DNA of 64,000 nucleotides, taken from positions 8,026,191 through 8,090,190 of the forward strand of contig OX421497.1 of NCBI GenBank assembly GCA_949126835.1. Reading direction: 5' to 3'. The notes under the pieces are model-generated. The model was not told the DNA's origin, searched no databases, and saw only the letters and a program-made list of their open reading frames with translations. The DNA is from Anisus vortex. Its lineage: Eukaryota; Mollusca; Gastropoda; Planorbidae. Made by a program: the position numbers and the translations under genes. Positions 23,201 to 33,000 of the stretch are shown here, one piece after another (positions within the stretch are counted from its first letter, which is position 1; the number at the start of each line of letters is the position of its first letter).

Positions 23201-25537
23201 GTATGCCAAACGTGAAGCTGAGGCGATCGATGAGTAGGTGGTGGTCAATTGTGTAAAGGCCGCAGACAAGTCCAATAACACAAGGGCAGAGACGATACCT
23301 CTGTATGCGGCGTTGAGGAGGTCGGTGGTGATCCGCAGTAGCGCTGTCTCAGTGCTGTGATTGGGGCGGTATGCCGACTGGAACACGGGCATAAGCGAGT
23401 TCAGGGACAGGTGGACATTCAATTGCTCAAGGATGACACGCTCTAGGATATTGGAAAGGTAGGGGAGGTTTGATACTGGACGGTAGTTCCGGCATTCATT
23501 CACATCAAGTCCGGATTTCTTCAAGAGTGGGCGGACGATGGCGGATTTAAAACAGTTAGGAACAATGCCTGTGGAGAGGGAGGTGTTTATGGTATCAGTG
23601 ATAAACGGCAGGAGCTTAAGAAAGAGCGAGAGAGTCTAGTAACATAATAAGAAAGCGTGTTAGAGAGAGAGAGAGAGACAGAGAGAGTAAATAAACCGAG
23701 AGAATGTGCGAGAAACAGAAAGTAAGAGAAATATAAGAGAAATAAAGGCGGCTGGGCATTGGTCCAAAGGGTACTTTTTAAGAGAGATATAAAGATCTAA
23801 TGAAAAAGACAGCGTGAGAGATAAAGAAAATGGAGACGGAGAGAAAGAGACAGAGGAGTTTGCTTCCGACCACCCGAGACCTTTGACCTCTTGTTTATGT
23901 AAATCCAAGAAAAGTCGAGCTAATAATTTTTTTTAGCGTATGCTGCAATACGTTATGATAAACAAAGAAATAGGTAGCTTAGCACATATCGACTCGTGGA
24001 AAGAGCGCTCACGAAAGCTCAGCGACTCATAGAAAACGTGGACGAGCACAAGGAAGCGGACAATAGACTTCGGCCTACATGCATTTACACTAAGTAGGCA
24101 GACGGTATTTTACTTGTAGCCTATCTTTTACAAAGTATATAGATTTATATAGGCCTGTGTTTGCATGTAAAGCCAATTAGGCTATTATGTTGGCTATACT
24201 TTAAACGGTACAATTATTAACGGGCAATATAATTTTTGAGATAGAGTCTAGATCTACAGGTCTATTTTAACAATGGTCTTAAAGTGGTTTTTTAGGATAT
24301 GCCTTGTCTTAACCTACAACAATAAATATTTAGCAGGCCCTTGATCAGTGCCGTAGCTAGGGGAGGGGAGGGTCCAAATTCGAAAGTTCCTCCGGGCCCC
24401 TACTTAAAGGGGGGCCCCCAAAGGAGTGTCATAAAAAGTTGTTTCGCAGAGGCCCTTAAAGAGGCCAAGCCTTATGGGCCCCCAAATCCCTAGCTACGCC
24501 ACTGCCCTTGATAGTTGTCCGCGTCCTAAAAATTCGTATACAATTTCACGCATGTTCCGAATTTGTAGGTCGCCCAGGGGATCAACCTCCGTGAATGTCG
24601 CGTTTAATAAAAAAAAAAAGATAGGCTCTAATAAATTGGGGAAACCTGCATCGGAACTTTCAAAAGAAAATTAAGAAATATTTTATAGCTTGACTAATAA
24701 ATATGCACAATATCTAAGGGGAGGTAGCCACATTTCCATCAAATCTTGGCCTGGAATTCCCGCCCTTAATTTCTCAACTCCAGAGATTGTCTTTTTTTTT
24801 AAGGGAGAGGGATATGGGTGGTGGGGTCAGGGCCGTATTTAGGACTGTGGGGGCCCTGTTCCCAAATTTATGTGGGGGGGGGGGCCCTCGTGGCCACGTT
24901 CTGCTTTGCACATTATCTCAGAAAAGTGACGTTAATTAATGTTACATTCTGTAAAATCATAAATAAATTGTATGTTGCGCTTAGCTCGGTGGACTGGAGC
25001 GCTTAAAATTGTAGGGGAATAAATGAATTTTACTTTACATTTTCAACGAAAGAATGGGGATGTCACTAAAAAAACTTCTTTTTGGGATGTGTGGGGGCCC
25101 TTTTTGTGTGGGGGCCCCTGTTGCAATGGAACATGTAGAACATGCCTAAATACGCCACTACGTGGGGTAATAAAGTAATTACTCTAAACACAGTTCAATA
25201 ATTGATTGTTAAATGACTTTGTTAAACTTAACTATGCACTATAGCCTATAGGAGTATAAGTCATAGTCCCCAAGTTCGTTGCCATGCCTTGCTGCCTATG
25301 CCACTTCTCATTGAAAAAACAGCCGGCTATAATTATTTTCTGTCTATTTTTCATTTCATTAACCAACAGCGCTTCAGGTTTTTGTGCTGCTATCGTGAGC
25401 CCCCGCCGGACGAATACGCGCATTTCGTCATGCCACACTCAGCCACTTGTGATGCAGACGAGAACTCGGTCTCGCGCTCCACTTCTCTGGAAAAGATGCC
25501 ACCGGCCAGCAAAAGAGCTGCCCTTGAAAAAATGTGA
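20204..25537 (+). CDS. Predicted two-exon gene with a PP1-docking-like motif, family not recognised
   Basis: Model: 20204-21034 joined to 25370-25537. The first exon ends AAG|GTAACC and the second follows CCAACAG. Both are phase 0, so they join to 332 residues ending in TGA 25535-25537. Both exons are clearly GC-richer than the DNA around them, as expected of real coding sequence. Residues 1-50 include a hydrophobic patch; 60-240 are Ser/Pro/Thr-rich and probably disordered. At 258-268, [11 protein letters not shown] has the RVxF pattern followed five residues later by V-H, the spacing known for the RVxF plus second hydrophobic contact of PP1 regulators such as PPP1R15. The second exon adds [19 protein letters not shown] and [12 protein letters not shown] do not recognise the family. 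The start is uncertain: an acceptor-like TTTATTTCAG lies at 20179-20188, so an upstream exon may exist. Confidence 0.55.
21035..22035 (+). other. Intron of the candidate gene, left part
   Basis: AT-rich; holds a GT-rich run and a G-run near 21077-21102. No other feature is seen. Confidence 0.4.
22040..23640 (-). mobile_element. CR1/Jockey-like LINE, 5'-truncated and frameshifted
   Basis: On the minus strand the reverse transcriptase reads [45 protein letters not shown], then, after a frameshift near 23261, [19 protein letters not shown], the catalytic FFADDTQLL and the C-terminal [20 protein letters not shown]. The frameshift is a one-base deletion in the codon expected for the first catalytic Asp (AAF|D). 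The 3' end is at 22040-22080, where GCGCTATATAAGCTTC is followed by (ATT)n. It lies antisense in the intron of the candidate gene. The endonuclease is absent. Confidence 0.9.
23641..23900. repeat. GA-rich simple repeat and SINE B scrap
   Basis: (GA)n-type low-complexity DNA surrounds GGCGGCTGGGCATTGGTCC and AAAGGGTACTTTTT at about 23749-23782, a fragment of the SINE B body. Confidence 0.55.
24346..24504. mobile_element. hAT-like MITE with exact 8-bp target-site duplication
   Basis: CAGTGCCGTAGCTAGGG at the left is nearly the inverse of CCCTAGCTACGCCACTG at the right. CCCTTGAT flanks it at 24338-24345 and 24505-24512. Eight-bp duplications with CA...TG ends are the hAT signature. The interior consists of GGGGGCCCC-type blocks. 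Confidence 0.85.
24828..25160. mobile_element. hAT-like MITE, related family
   Basis: The ends are CAGGGCCGTATTTAGG and CCTAAATACGCCACTA. The flanks GGTGGGGT and CGTGGGGT agree at 7 of 8 bases. It has G/C-block interior sequence like the element at 24346. Confidence 0.65.
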
Positions 25538-26710
25538 CATTCTACAGACATTTTACACTTTAGAGCTAATTCTTAGGTAAAATCTCACAAACATAAGAAT
25601 AATTAGCCTATAGATCTAACTGAAAAAAAAACACAAGATTCTAGACTAAATAGAATTCTATAGTCTAGTTATTTTTTTAAATGCATTTTAACATAGATGA
25701 AAAGTTAAATAATAAAGGTGAAATCCATAATCTATGTTAAAAAAAATAGCCCAAAATGTAGGCTTCATTAAAAACTGTTTTTTTTTTCGAAGCGTTTCCC
25801 GCTATTCTATGTAATTTTGAATGACCTATATAGATTGATAAATTTTAATATATTTTGGGTAGGCTATGCCTTTTTGTGTCTTGATGCTGAACGAATGATT
25901 CGACTCGCTTGATTCAAGGAGTTGAAATATCGTTGTGATCCTCCAACCATTGCCGTTTGTTAAGAATAAAATGGAATTCCTTTATTTTATACTTAAATAG
26001 ACTATATGCCAATGTAAGCTACTTGTTTTGCTGCTCTTTATTGTGTGTGAATGTGTCTACGGCCTACGAGTATGAGTGTGATTACAATGAATGTCTTTAA
26101 ACATAGGCTGATAATAATATATGAGCAGAAAGACTTAAGTGGAATTACTTTAGCTACATAAAATGGCAATACAACCATTTTAAATGGCAGACTATTGGCA
26201 TAAATGTTAATAGGCCTTTAGGTAAAAGAAAAGGTTTATTATTATTAGCCTACTTAAAAAATGTTTTGTTAACATTTTGAAATAAAGTCGGCCTAAAATA
26301 ATTTTGATTGTTGACTGAGGTGACCACCTACTTATACACATTTATGTAACATTTGACTCATATGTTCATTTTTCTAATCACCCAAAGCTATTCTTACACT
26401 ATTTGTGTATGCATGTGTATACATACATAATGCATGTTTTTAAAACGATTTTTTCTTGTTTCATTATACTATTTATTGGATTGGAACATGTTGATACATA
26501 AATAATAAAAAAATCCAGTGAAAAGATGTTTACGTTTTTTTTTTCAGTCTATTTGAAATGTAGACAAGGGTAATTACTCTAGTATATACTTAAGTCTTGT
26601 TTTGGAGTTTCATTTGCCATTATTAATAATTGATTGACCATCTGTTTAGAAAGCTAGCTTGTAATTCATTAATTATTTAAATAATTCTTTGTTTGTTAGG
26701 CTACTAAGAT
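25538..26710. other. Non-coding AT-rich DNA
   Basis: No supported gene, RNA or element. The only notable content is a few TAGGCCT-type palindromes. Confidence 0.5.
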
Positions 26711-26879
26711 CCCGTGCCGTTGCTAAGGATTTGGGGGCCCCGGTCTTTTCAGGGGCCCCTGCATTTTGACATGAGAAATAACAACAATTCTGACACTCCT
26801 TTGGGGGACCCTCTCAAGTAGGGGCCCGGGGGGGGGCTTTCGAATTTGGACCCCCCCTCCTCCCCTAGCTACGCCACTG
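26711..26879. mobile_element. hAT-like MITE, GGGGCCCC family, diverged copy
   Basis: The same family as 24346-24504 in inverse order: CGTGCCGTTGCTAAGGATTT at the left and CCCCTAGCTACGCCACTG at the right. The flanking 8-mers match only in part. Confidence 0.6.
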
Positions 26880-26956
26880 TTAAGAACTAGTCTAGTGTTT
26901 TATATGTTTTGAGTTAAGGATATAGACTCTATTAAGTTTTACAATTTTTCTTAATC

Positions 26957-27068
26957 CCTTAACCATAGCTGTCTTTGGCGTGAGCTTATGGACACTGCGT
27001 GTCCAGAAGTCCTGTCAGTGGGCTTGGTAGACTTGGCGGCGCCCATTTCCTCTCCAAGTCAGGGTGGA
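26957..27068 (-). mobile_element. Second copy of the 119-bp retroposed-looking repeat
   Basis: It shares GGGCTTGGTAGACTTGGCGG, TCTCCAAGTC and the TGGACAC/GTGTCCA hairpin with 3730-3848. On the minus strand both read MxAAKSTKP shortly after the start and then RTxGHxVSISS (after a one-base gap in the first copy), so they may descend from the same mRNA-like transcript. Confidence 0.55.
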
Positions 27069-27710
27069 TTTTTTTTTAATTTCTGATTGTCTTCACCGAA
27101 CTCATGATGTCGCGCTTGTGAGTCAAGCTCACTGTCGACTTTGCTATCCAGCCGACAAGTTAATTATTTAGTGTTGCTTTGCTACAGAAGAAAAAACACA
27201 TTTCAATAGATGTTGGTGCTACATGTGGAGTCTAGGGACATTGATCTAACATGGCAGAAACAAATTTTCAGCCACGTATTAGGTCTAAAAAAATAATTGA
27301 ATTTATAGTTAGGCATACACGTTTGATCATTTAATATAATTAGGCTTTTAAAAGGCTATAACTTACTTCATATAAAATTAAAGACTATCTTGTCATTTAT
27401 CAATTACGGTAGACAAGTTTTGAATCATATCCAGTTGTGTCCATTTATCATATTACATTGTTAGTACACAACAGATGAAAATCAACTTTCATCTAGCTAA
27501 CTTCTTATTCATGATTCTCTCCCTTAGGCCTGCTTTGCTTGAGATAAAATGTACATAGAACTTTAACAAATAATTTGATCAAAATTGTATGACTCCATGT
27601 TTGAAAAGAGAAAAATGCACTAGTAAAGGAAATTAAATTCCAGACAGAAAAAAGACTTACTTAACTTATAAGTATACAGACATTCCTACTACAACTAGAT
27701 AGAAGATTAG
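27069..27710. other. Non-coding DNA, nothing recognised
   Basis: AT-rich sequence without a supported feature. Confidence 0.4.
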
Positions 27711-27711
27711 G

Positions 27712-27835
27712 CTATTATGTCCACTAGGCTCAAAGCTCCTGCAGGGCGGCAGGGATTGGCCTGTGGCAGGGCTAGAACCCAGGCCATTTTGTTGATAGTC
27801 TGTTGAACTAATAGCAGGACCAGCCGGCCTCAATT
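27712..27835 (-). mobile_element. SINE A (tRNA-derived), reverse copy
   Basis: Reversed, it begins GGCCGGCTGGTCCTGC and has CCTGGGTTCTAGCC as a B-box-like segment and CCTGCAGGAGCTTTGAGCC, matching SINE A at 50699. It is diverged and shorter. Confidence 0.65.
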
Positions 27836-27963
27836 AACACACACTGTCTATGGCAAAATAGCTATGGGGATTGTGTGACCAGGACAATGTAAAGCAAAAC
27901 ATTTCCTATTCACATCAAAGCCGGGTAAAAAAAACAATAACACCCTGACCAGCACATAAAATC

Positions 27964-28592
27964 CCTGCAATGATAAGAATTAGAACAGAGACTCTAAGAA
28001 TGGCAATGCAATGATAAGGATTAGAACAGAGACTCTAAGAATGGCAATGCAATGATAAGGATTAGAACAGAGACTCTAAGAATGGCAATGCAATGATAAG
28101 GATTAGAACAGAGACTCTAAGAATGACAATGCAATGATAAGGATTTGAACAGGGACTCTAACAATAGCAATGCAATGATAAGGATTAGAACAGAGACTCT
28201 AAGAATGACAATGCAATGATAAGGATTTGAACAGGGACTCTAACAATAGCAATGCAATGATAAGGATTAAAACATAGACTCTAAGAATGGCAATGCAATG
28301 ATAAGGATTAAAACATAGACTCTAAGAATGGCAATGCTATGATAAGGATTTGAACAGAGACTCTAAGAATGGCAATGCAATGATAAGGATTTGAACAGAG
28401 ACTCTAAGATTACTAAGAATGGCAATGCGATGATAAGGATTAGAACAGAGACTCTAACAATAGCAATGCAATGATAAGGATTAAAACATAGACTCTAAGA
28501 ATGGCAATGCAATGATAAGGATTAGAACAGGGACTCTAAGAATGGCAATGCAATGATAAGGATTAGAACAGGGACTCTAAGAATGGCAATGC
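27964..28592. repeat. 41-bp minisatellite, about 15 copies
   Basis: The unit contains GCAATGATAAGGATTAGAAC and AGAGACTCTAAGAATG and recurs with a 41-bp period. Variants (TTTGAACAGG, AAAACATAG, ACAATAGC) are shared by neighbouring units, which suggests stepwise or block duplication. Confidence 0.9.
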
Positions 28593-28692
28593 AATGCTCT
28601 ACAAGACCAAGTAGTCGCACACATAATTTTAAATAACCCACACTGATCCAGCAAAACAGACAAATTTAAACCAAACGCAGGTTAATATATAC

Positions 28693-28968
28693 ATGGGGGG
28701 CACAGTGGGCGAGCGGCAGCACGTTAGACTGGTAATCCGAAGGTTCTGGGTTCAAATCCTTTTTGAGGCTAAAAAAATTTTCCGGGACTGGAGGGTCTCC
28801 CTGAGTCTAACCACCTCTGATGGGTACCTGACACTAGTTGGGGTAAAGTAAAGGCGGCTGGGCATTGTGCTGGCCACACATAACCTAGTATGCCGTGGCC
28901 ACAGAAACTGGTGAACACTGCTTCACCAGTCCTATGATCAGTTTGGGCCGAAGGGTACTTTACTTCAC
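28693..28968 (+). mobile_element. SINE B (tRNA-derived), full-looking copy
   Basis: The head GGCACAGTGGGCGAGCGGC is A-box-like, AGACTGGTAATCC resembles an anticodon arm with a GGT centre, and GGTTCAAATCC is a B box. The body (CTGATGGGTACCTGACACTA, GGCCACAGAAACTGGTGAAC) and the end AAGGGTACTTTACTT recur at 30650, 34720, 37855, 38198, 43955 and elsewhere. It is a dispersed retroposon, not a working tRNA gene. Confidence 0.85.
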
Positions 28969-29099
28969 AGGTAAATATATCAAGTAATGTCAGTTCCCAC
29001 AAGAAACTTCTTTCAATAGCTTCAAGAAGTGAAACAACAAGAATTGACATACAGAGACAAGACTCACAGCCGAAATGGCATTTGTCAGCATGTACCAAA

Positions 29100-29487
29100 A
29101 CTTTTTAATGGTAAGTTTTAAATTCATTTCAAATTGACAGGCATAGTTTGACATCTTTCATTCTCACAACCATCATCATTTACACGTAAACAAAATAAAT
29201 TAATAACAAAAATCAACATCAACCGGAAGCGAAATACACATTTGCATATTTCAATAAAACATGGTCGATGCACCATGGAGATAAAGGACTCAATGTATTT
29301 TCTTTATAATACAATAAATTAAGATTGAAAAGGAAGAAAAACAGACATTTGTGCACTTTAAACAAATAAAAATAATTTTTTGTCAGGGATTGTCTTTTTT
29401 TGTTGTTAAGCGATGCCGTCATAACTTGACGAGAGTGAAGGTAAAGAAATGGAGGAATATATAAAATGTCATCTTGACGACGTCATG
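29100..29487 (-). other. 3'UTR of the zinc-finger gene
   Basis: AT-rich sequence after the stop codon. A minus-strand ATTAAA at 29104-29109 is one possible polyadenylation signal; the true end is not certain. Confidence 0.35.
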
Positions 29488-30029
29488 CTAAGAGTGGGCA
29501 TTGTCAACAACCTCTGTCATGTCCTGGCTATAGGCACCAGAAGCCGACTCTTGTTTTATCACTTCCTGGAAGTGTTCACTGTTCTCCTCCAGAATCTCTT
29601 CCGACGGCGCCTCCAGTTCCTGTCCAGACTGGCTCGACTGACCCATAAACTGCTGGTCAATCTCGTCCTCGAGCTCGGCTTCCTGGGCAACGATGTGGTC
29701 GTGGTGGTCGCCCGTTTCTTTCGATTCCTCGATCAGCTCGGCTGCGTCCTGCTCGGCCTTGTAAAAGATCTGCCCGTTCTGGCCCACCATTTCCAGGTCT
29801 TCGGCTCGGAACAGTTGGCCGTTGTGGTCTACGATGTGGGCCTGCTGGAGACTGTGCTGCATGCTGGGGTCGTGCAAGGACTCCTGGGAAATGATGTGCA
29901 TCTCTTCCCCGGACTCGGTCATGATTGTGTCGCCAATGATGTGCATGGCTTGACTGATTCCGCCTTCGACATCATCCATTTCTTCCTCCTCTTCCTCTGT
30001 GGTGCCTTCAGCCATGATAAGACCTTTTC
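29488..30029 (-). CDS. Last exon of the zinc-finger gene: acidic C-terminal domain
   Basis: This single 542-nt exon encodes about 180 residues with 40 or more Asp/Glu. It opens with GLIMAEGTTEEEEEEMDDVE, then has two related HNGQLFRAEDLEMV and GQNGQIFYKAEQ units, and ends TEVVDNAHS followed by TAG 29488-29490. It is probably a transactivation or protein-binding region. The antisense frame through it (29449-30036) is a shadow of this codon use. Confidence 0.9.
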
Positions 30030-33000
30030 CTGTTGAAATAGAACAAGGGCAAAAATAGACAACAACAATTCAATAGATGATAAAACTAAAATATCAAATA
30101 ACAACAATTTTAACAAATAATAAATTCCAAATTTCCACTGGCAAACACAGAAGGTAAGGATTTTAAACAAAACTCATTTTTCAAAAGGGATAATGGGTTT
30201 TGAAAGGGATTAACTATGTTAATTAGCACAAATATAATCATATAATGTAAAAAAAAAAGAAAGTATCGTTAAGTAAACATCAACCAGTAACTAACAAAGG
30301 TTTTGGTGTTTTATTTATATATTGTTTTCTAATGAAATTGAGCAACAGCATTTTTGGCATTAAAACATTACAGCTAAGCTTGTATTTTTTTGCACTATTT
30401 TACCAATGTATATAAAATAAAATTCAATTAAAAAAACAATGCAGTCAACAGAGAATCTAACAAATTTCCGAATTATTTGAATTTTTCCCCCCTAATTTAA
30501 AAAAAAGAATACATTTTTGCTAGAGCCCAATTCTTGCCTGTCTTTACATTTCTAAACAGATATTAGGAGCCCAACAGAGCTGGATAAACTAAGAGAAATT
30601 CCCCAGTCAATGGAAATATATTCGTATCTGACAGTCCTTGGCGAGTAGTCAACTATACACCCTACATTTCAGGACCATACCAGATCATCAAACTAAAGGT
30701 CCCGGAGTTCAAATTCAGATTGACACAAGGATTTTCCCCTAGGGTGTCCCCCCTGAGTCTAAGCAGAGCTCTGATTTAAACCTGATATTTGTTTGGGAAA
30801 TGTGCAGGCCACATAATCCTCTTGTGTGCCATGGTCAGGTAAACTTGTGGACCAGATTGGATACTTTACTTTTTTTTATACTCTACACTGAGAGACAACC
30901 CCAACCAAAAAAAGTAGCATTATTACATTCTAAAAGCAAGTGAGCCAAAAAAAACAACAACAAGTAAATGTGACAGTTGCTAGAACATGTATCTTAACTC
31001 TAACAACAAACCACAGTTACACAAATTGAACACACACGCTCACCTCCAGAGACCATGATGACCCTGTTCTTTTTCACAGTGATGGTGTGCCCATCCAGGT
31101 TGATGGCCTGGCCGTCAAGCAGCAGCTGGCCGTCCTGGCTGAGGTTGGACGGTATCTGTATGGTGGCCTGGCTGGTACCGCCCGCAGTGGTAGGGATGGC
31201 CAGGACTTGTTCTATCATCATCACACTATTACATAACTGCTGGTGCTCCTGGGTAAGGTAAAAGAAATCATCACTATACAGTGCTGGTCCTAGTTGCAAT
31301 GGGATTATATTAGCTCTAAATGAATGGTTCCCAAAGTGTGTGCTATGGCACCTTGAGGAAGCTGCTGCCTCTTTTCAGGGGAACCACCAAATATTGCAAC
31401 GGCTTTCATTATATAATTATTCTTTTAAAATAAAAAAAGAGCCATCCACAGATTTGACGTTAGAGACAGCGCAATGGGAAGACCTAATTTTGAAACGAGA
31501 ACCACTAGTCACAGTGTAAAAAGTTATGGACTGAATAATCCAATTTAATGACTATTTTGTTTTAACGTTCTGCCACACAATCAATCATGTCTTTTTTTTC
31601 TTCAGAATTTAATATACTCAGACAGCATTTTAACTTTGCCCCCCCCCCTCCCCAAACTCACTATTTTCACATAGACAGTAGTAAAGCAAGGCTTAGTAAA
31701 AGCAGAAAATACAATTTTTTTTAAAACTTAACAAGTGAAATTCAAAGTAGATGCTTTATTTTTTAAGCATAAAACAAATGAACGAATCATAAACTATTAA
31801 AATTGTAAATTTTGATATTAAATTAAATTAGAACAGACCTTTTGTAAAAAAAAAAATTCTCATGTAATGATTACAAGAGCTTGACATAAAAAGTATTTTC
31901 ACAAATCTGCTAGCTGAATAGCATATCTTAGGACCAATTTGAGAAGACATCCATGACTTTATTGTTTACCTTTTTTTTTAAAAAATCAAGAAGATTTCCA
32001 GGATTTGAAAATTTGAGTAGGGCTTAGGAACACCCTCTTTTTACTCTTAGTAACACCCTCTGAGGAACACCCTCTGTACAGGTGAACTAGGATTGTGTCA
32101 GACGTCAGACTTAAGATATAGTAATAGTAGCTTGCACACATTTCTAACGGGCGGATGACAATCTAGTACAGTGATGAGGTGAACTAAAAATCTTACAGAT
32201 TGTCTGATAAACAAAAAAACAAAGAAGATACCTTGAGAGCCGCCTCACTTTTCATTTGCTTATTGCACTTATCACAGATCAAGGTCTTGATATCCTGATG
32301 TTTCCTCTCAATGTGTTTCCTGATGTCAGTGAAGGTGTAGCCAAAGAAGTCACACACCCCACACTTGTAGTCTCTCTGACCGTAATGCCTGGCAAACGAG
32401 ACCCATCGCAAGTGAATGTGATAACAGTGTGGTCATTGAATGGAAAAAAAAAATATGTTATGGCTCTTACTCTAAAAATCCTTTTGAAAATTCCCAAACT
32501 TGTGCCAAATCTTTCCCGGAGATTCACAAAGTAATATAGTCCATTGTGTGACTGGTATGTGTAAATGTTAACCAGCGGTACATATAGGTTGTCCAAATGA
32601 GCATTTTAATTGGTGATTTATTTAATTATTTATACAAATCATAGAAACAGCTAAAGAATAATATAAAAAATATATGTCCCAACTAAAAACATATTATTTG
32701 TTAATCAGTATTTTTGCTGCTTTGTAGTGAAATTCACAGATTTTCCCAAACTTTTTTCAGTGTTCACAAAAATTGGAAAAAAAGGGCCGTTTTCCAAAAC
32801 CTTGAACCCTTTTCTCACAGTAAGAAAAAAATTGCTATTTAGTAGACAATAGTTGTGAAATCTGCAAGAATGAAGGGCTTGTGAGTAAATGCTAGAAGCA
32901 GCAGCTTTCTATTTATAAGCATTCAATGCAGTCCGTGAAGGCTTAATGTGGTCATAACTTTGTCATACTTTTTGACATCCTTACCTTTTAACATGCAGTT

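Noticed and set aside
22092..23237. Plus-strand frames of 71-106 codons
   Set aside because: They are shadows of the minus-strand reverse transcriptase.
27964..28592. Regular repeats that might suggest a CRISPR array
   Set aside because: The units are directly tandem with no unique spacers, in an animal genome.
28693..28770. tRNA-Thr-like gene
   Set aside because: A and B boxes are present, but the segment is the head of a dispersed SINE and I could not form a full acceptor stem.
29449..30036. 195-codon plus-strand frame
   Set aside because: It is exactly antisense to the acidic last exon of the zinc-finger gene and shows no motif of its own.
31055..31261. 68-codon plus-strand frame
   Set aside because: It is antisense to a confirmed zinc-finger gene exon.
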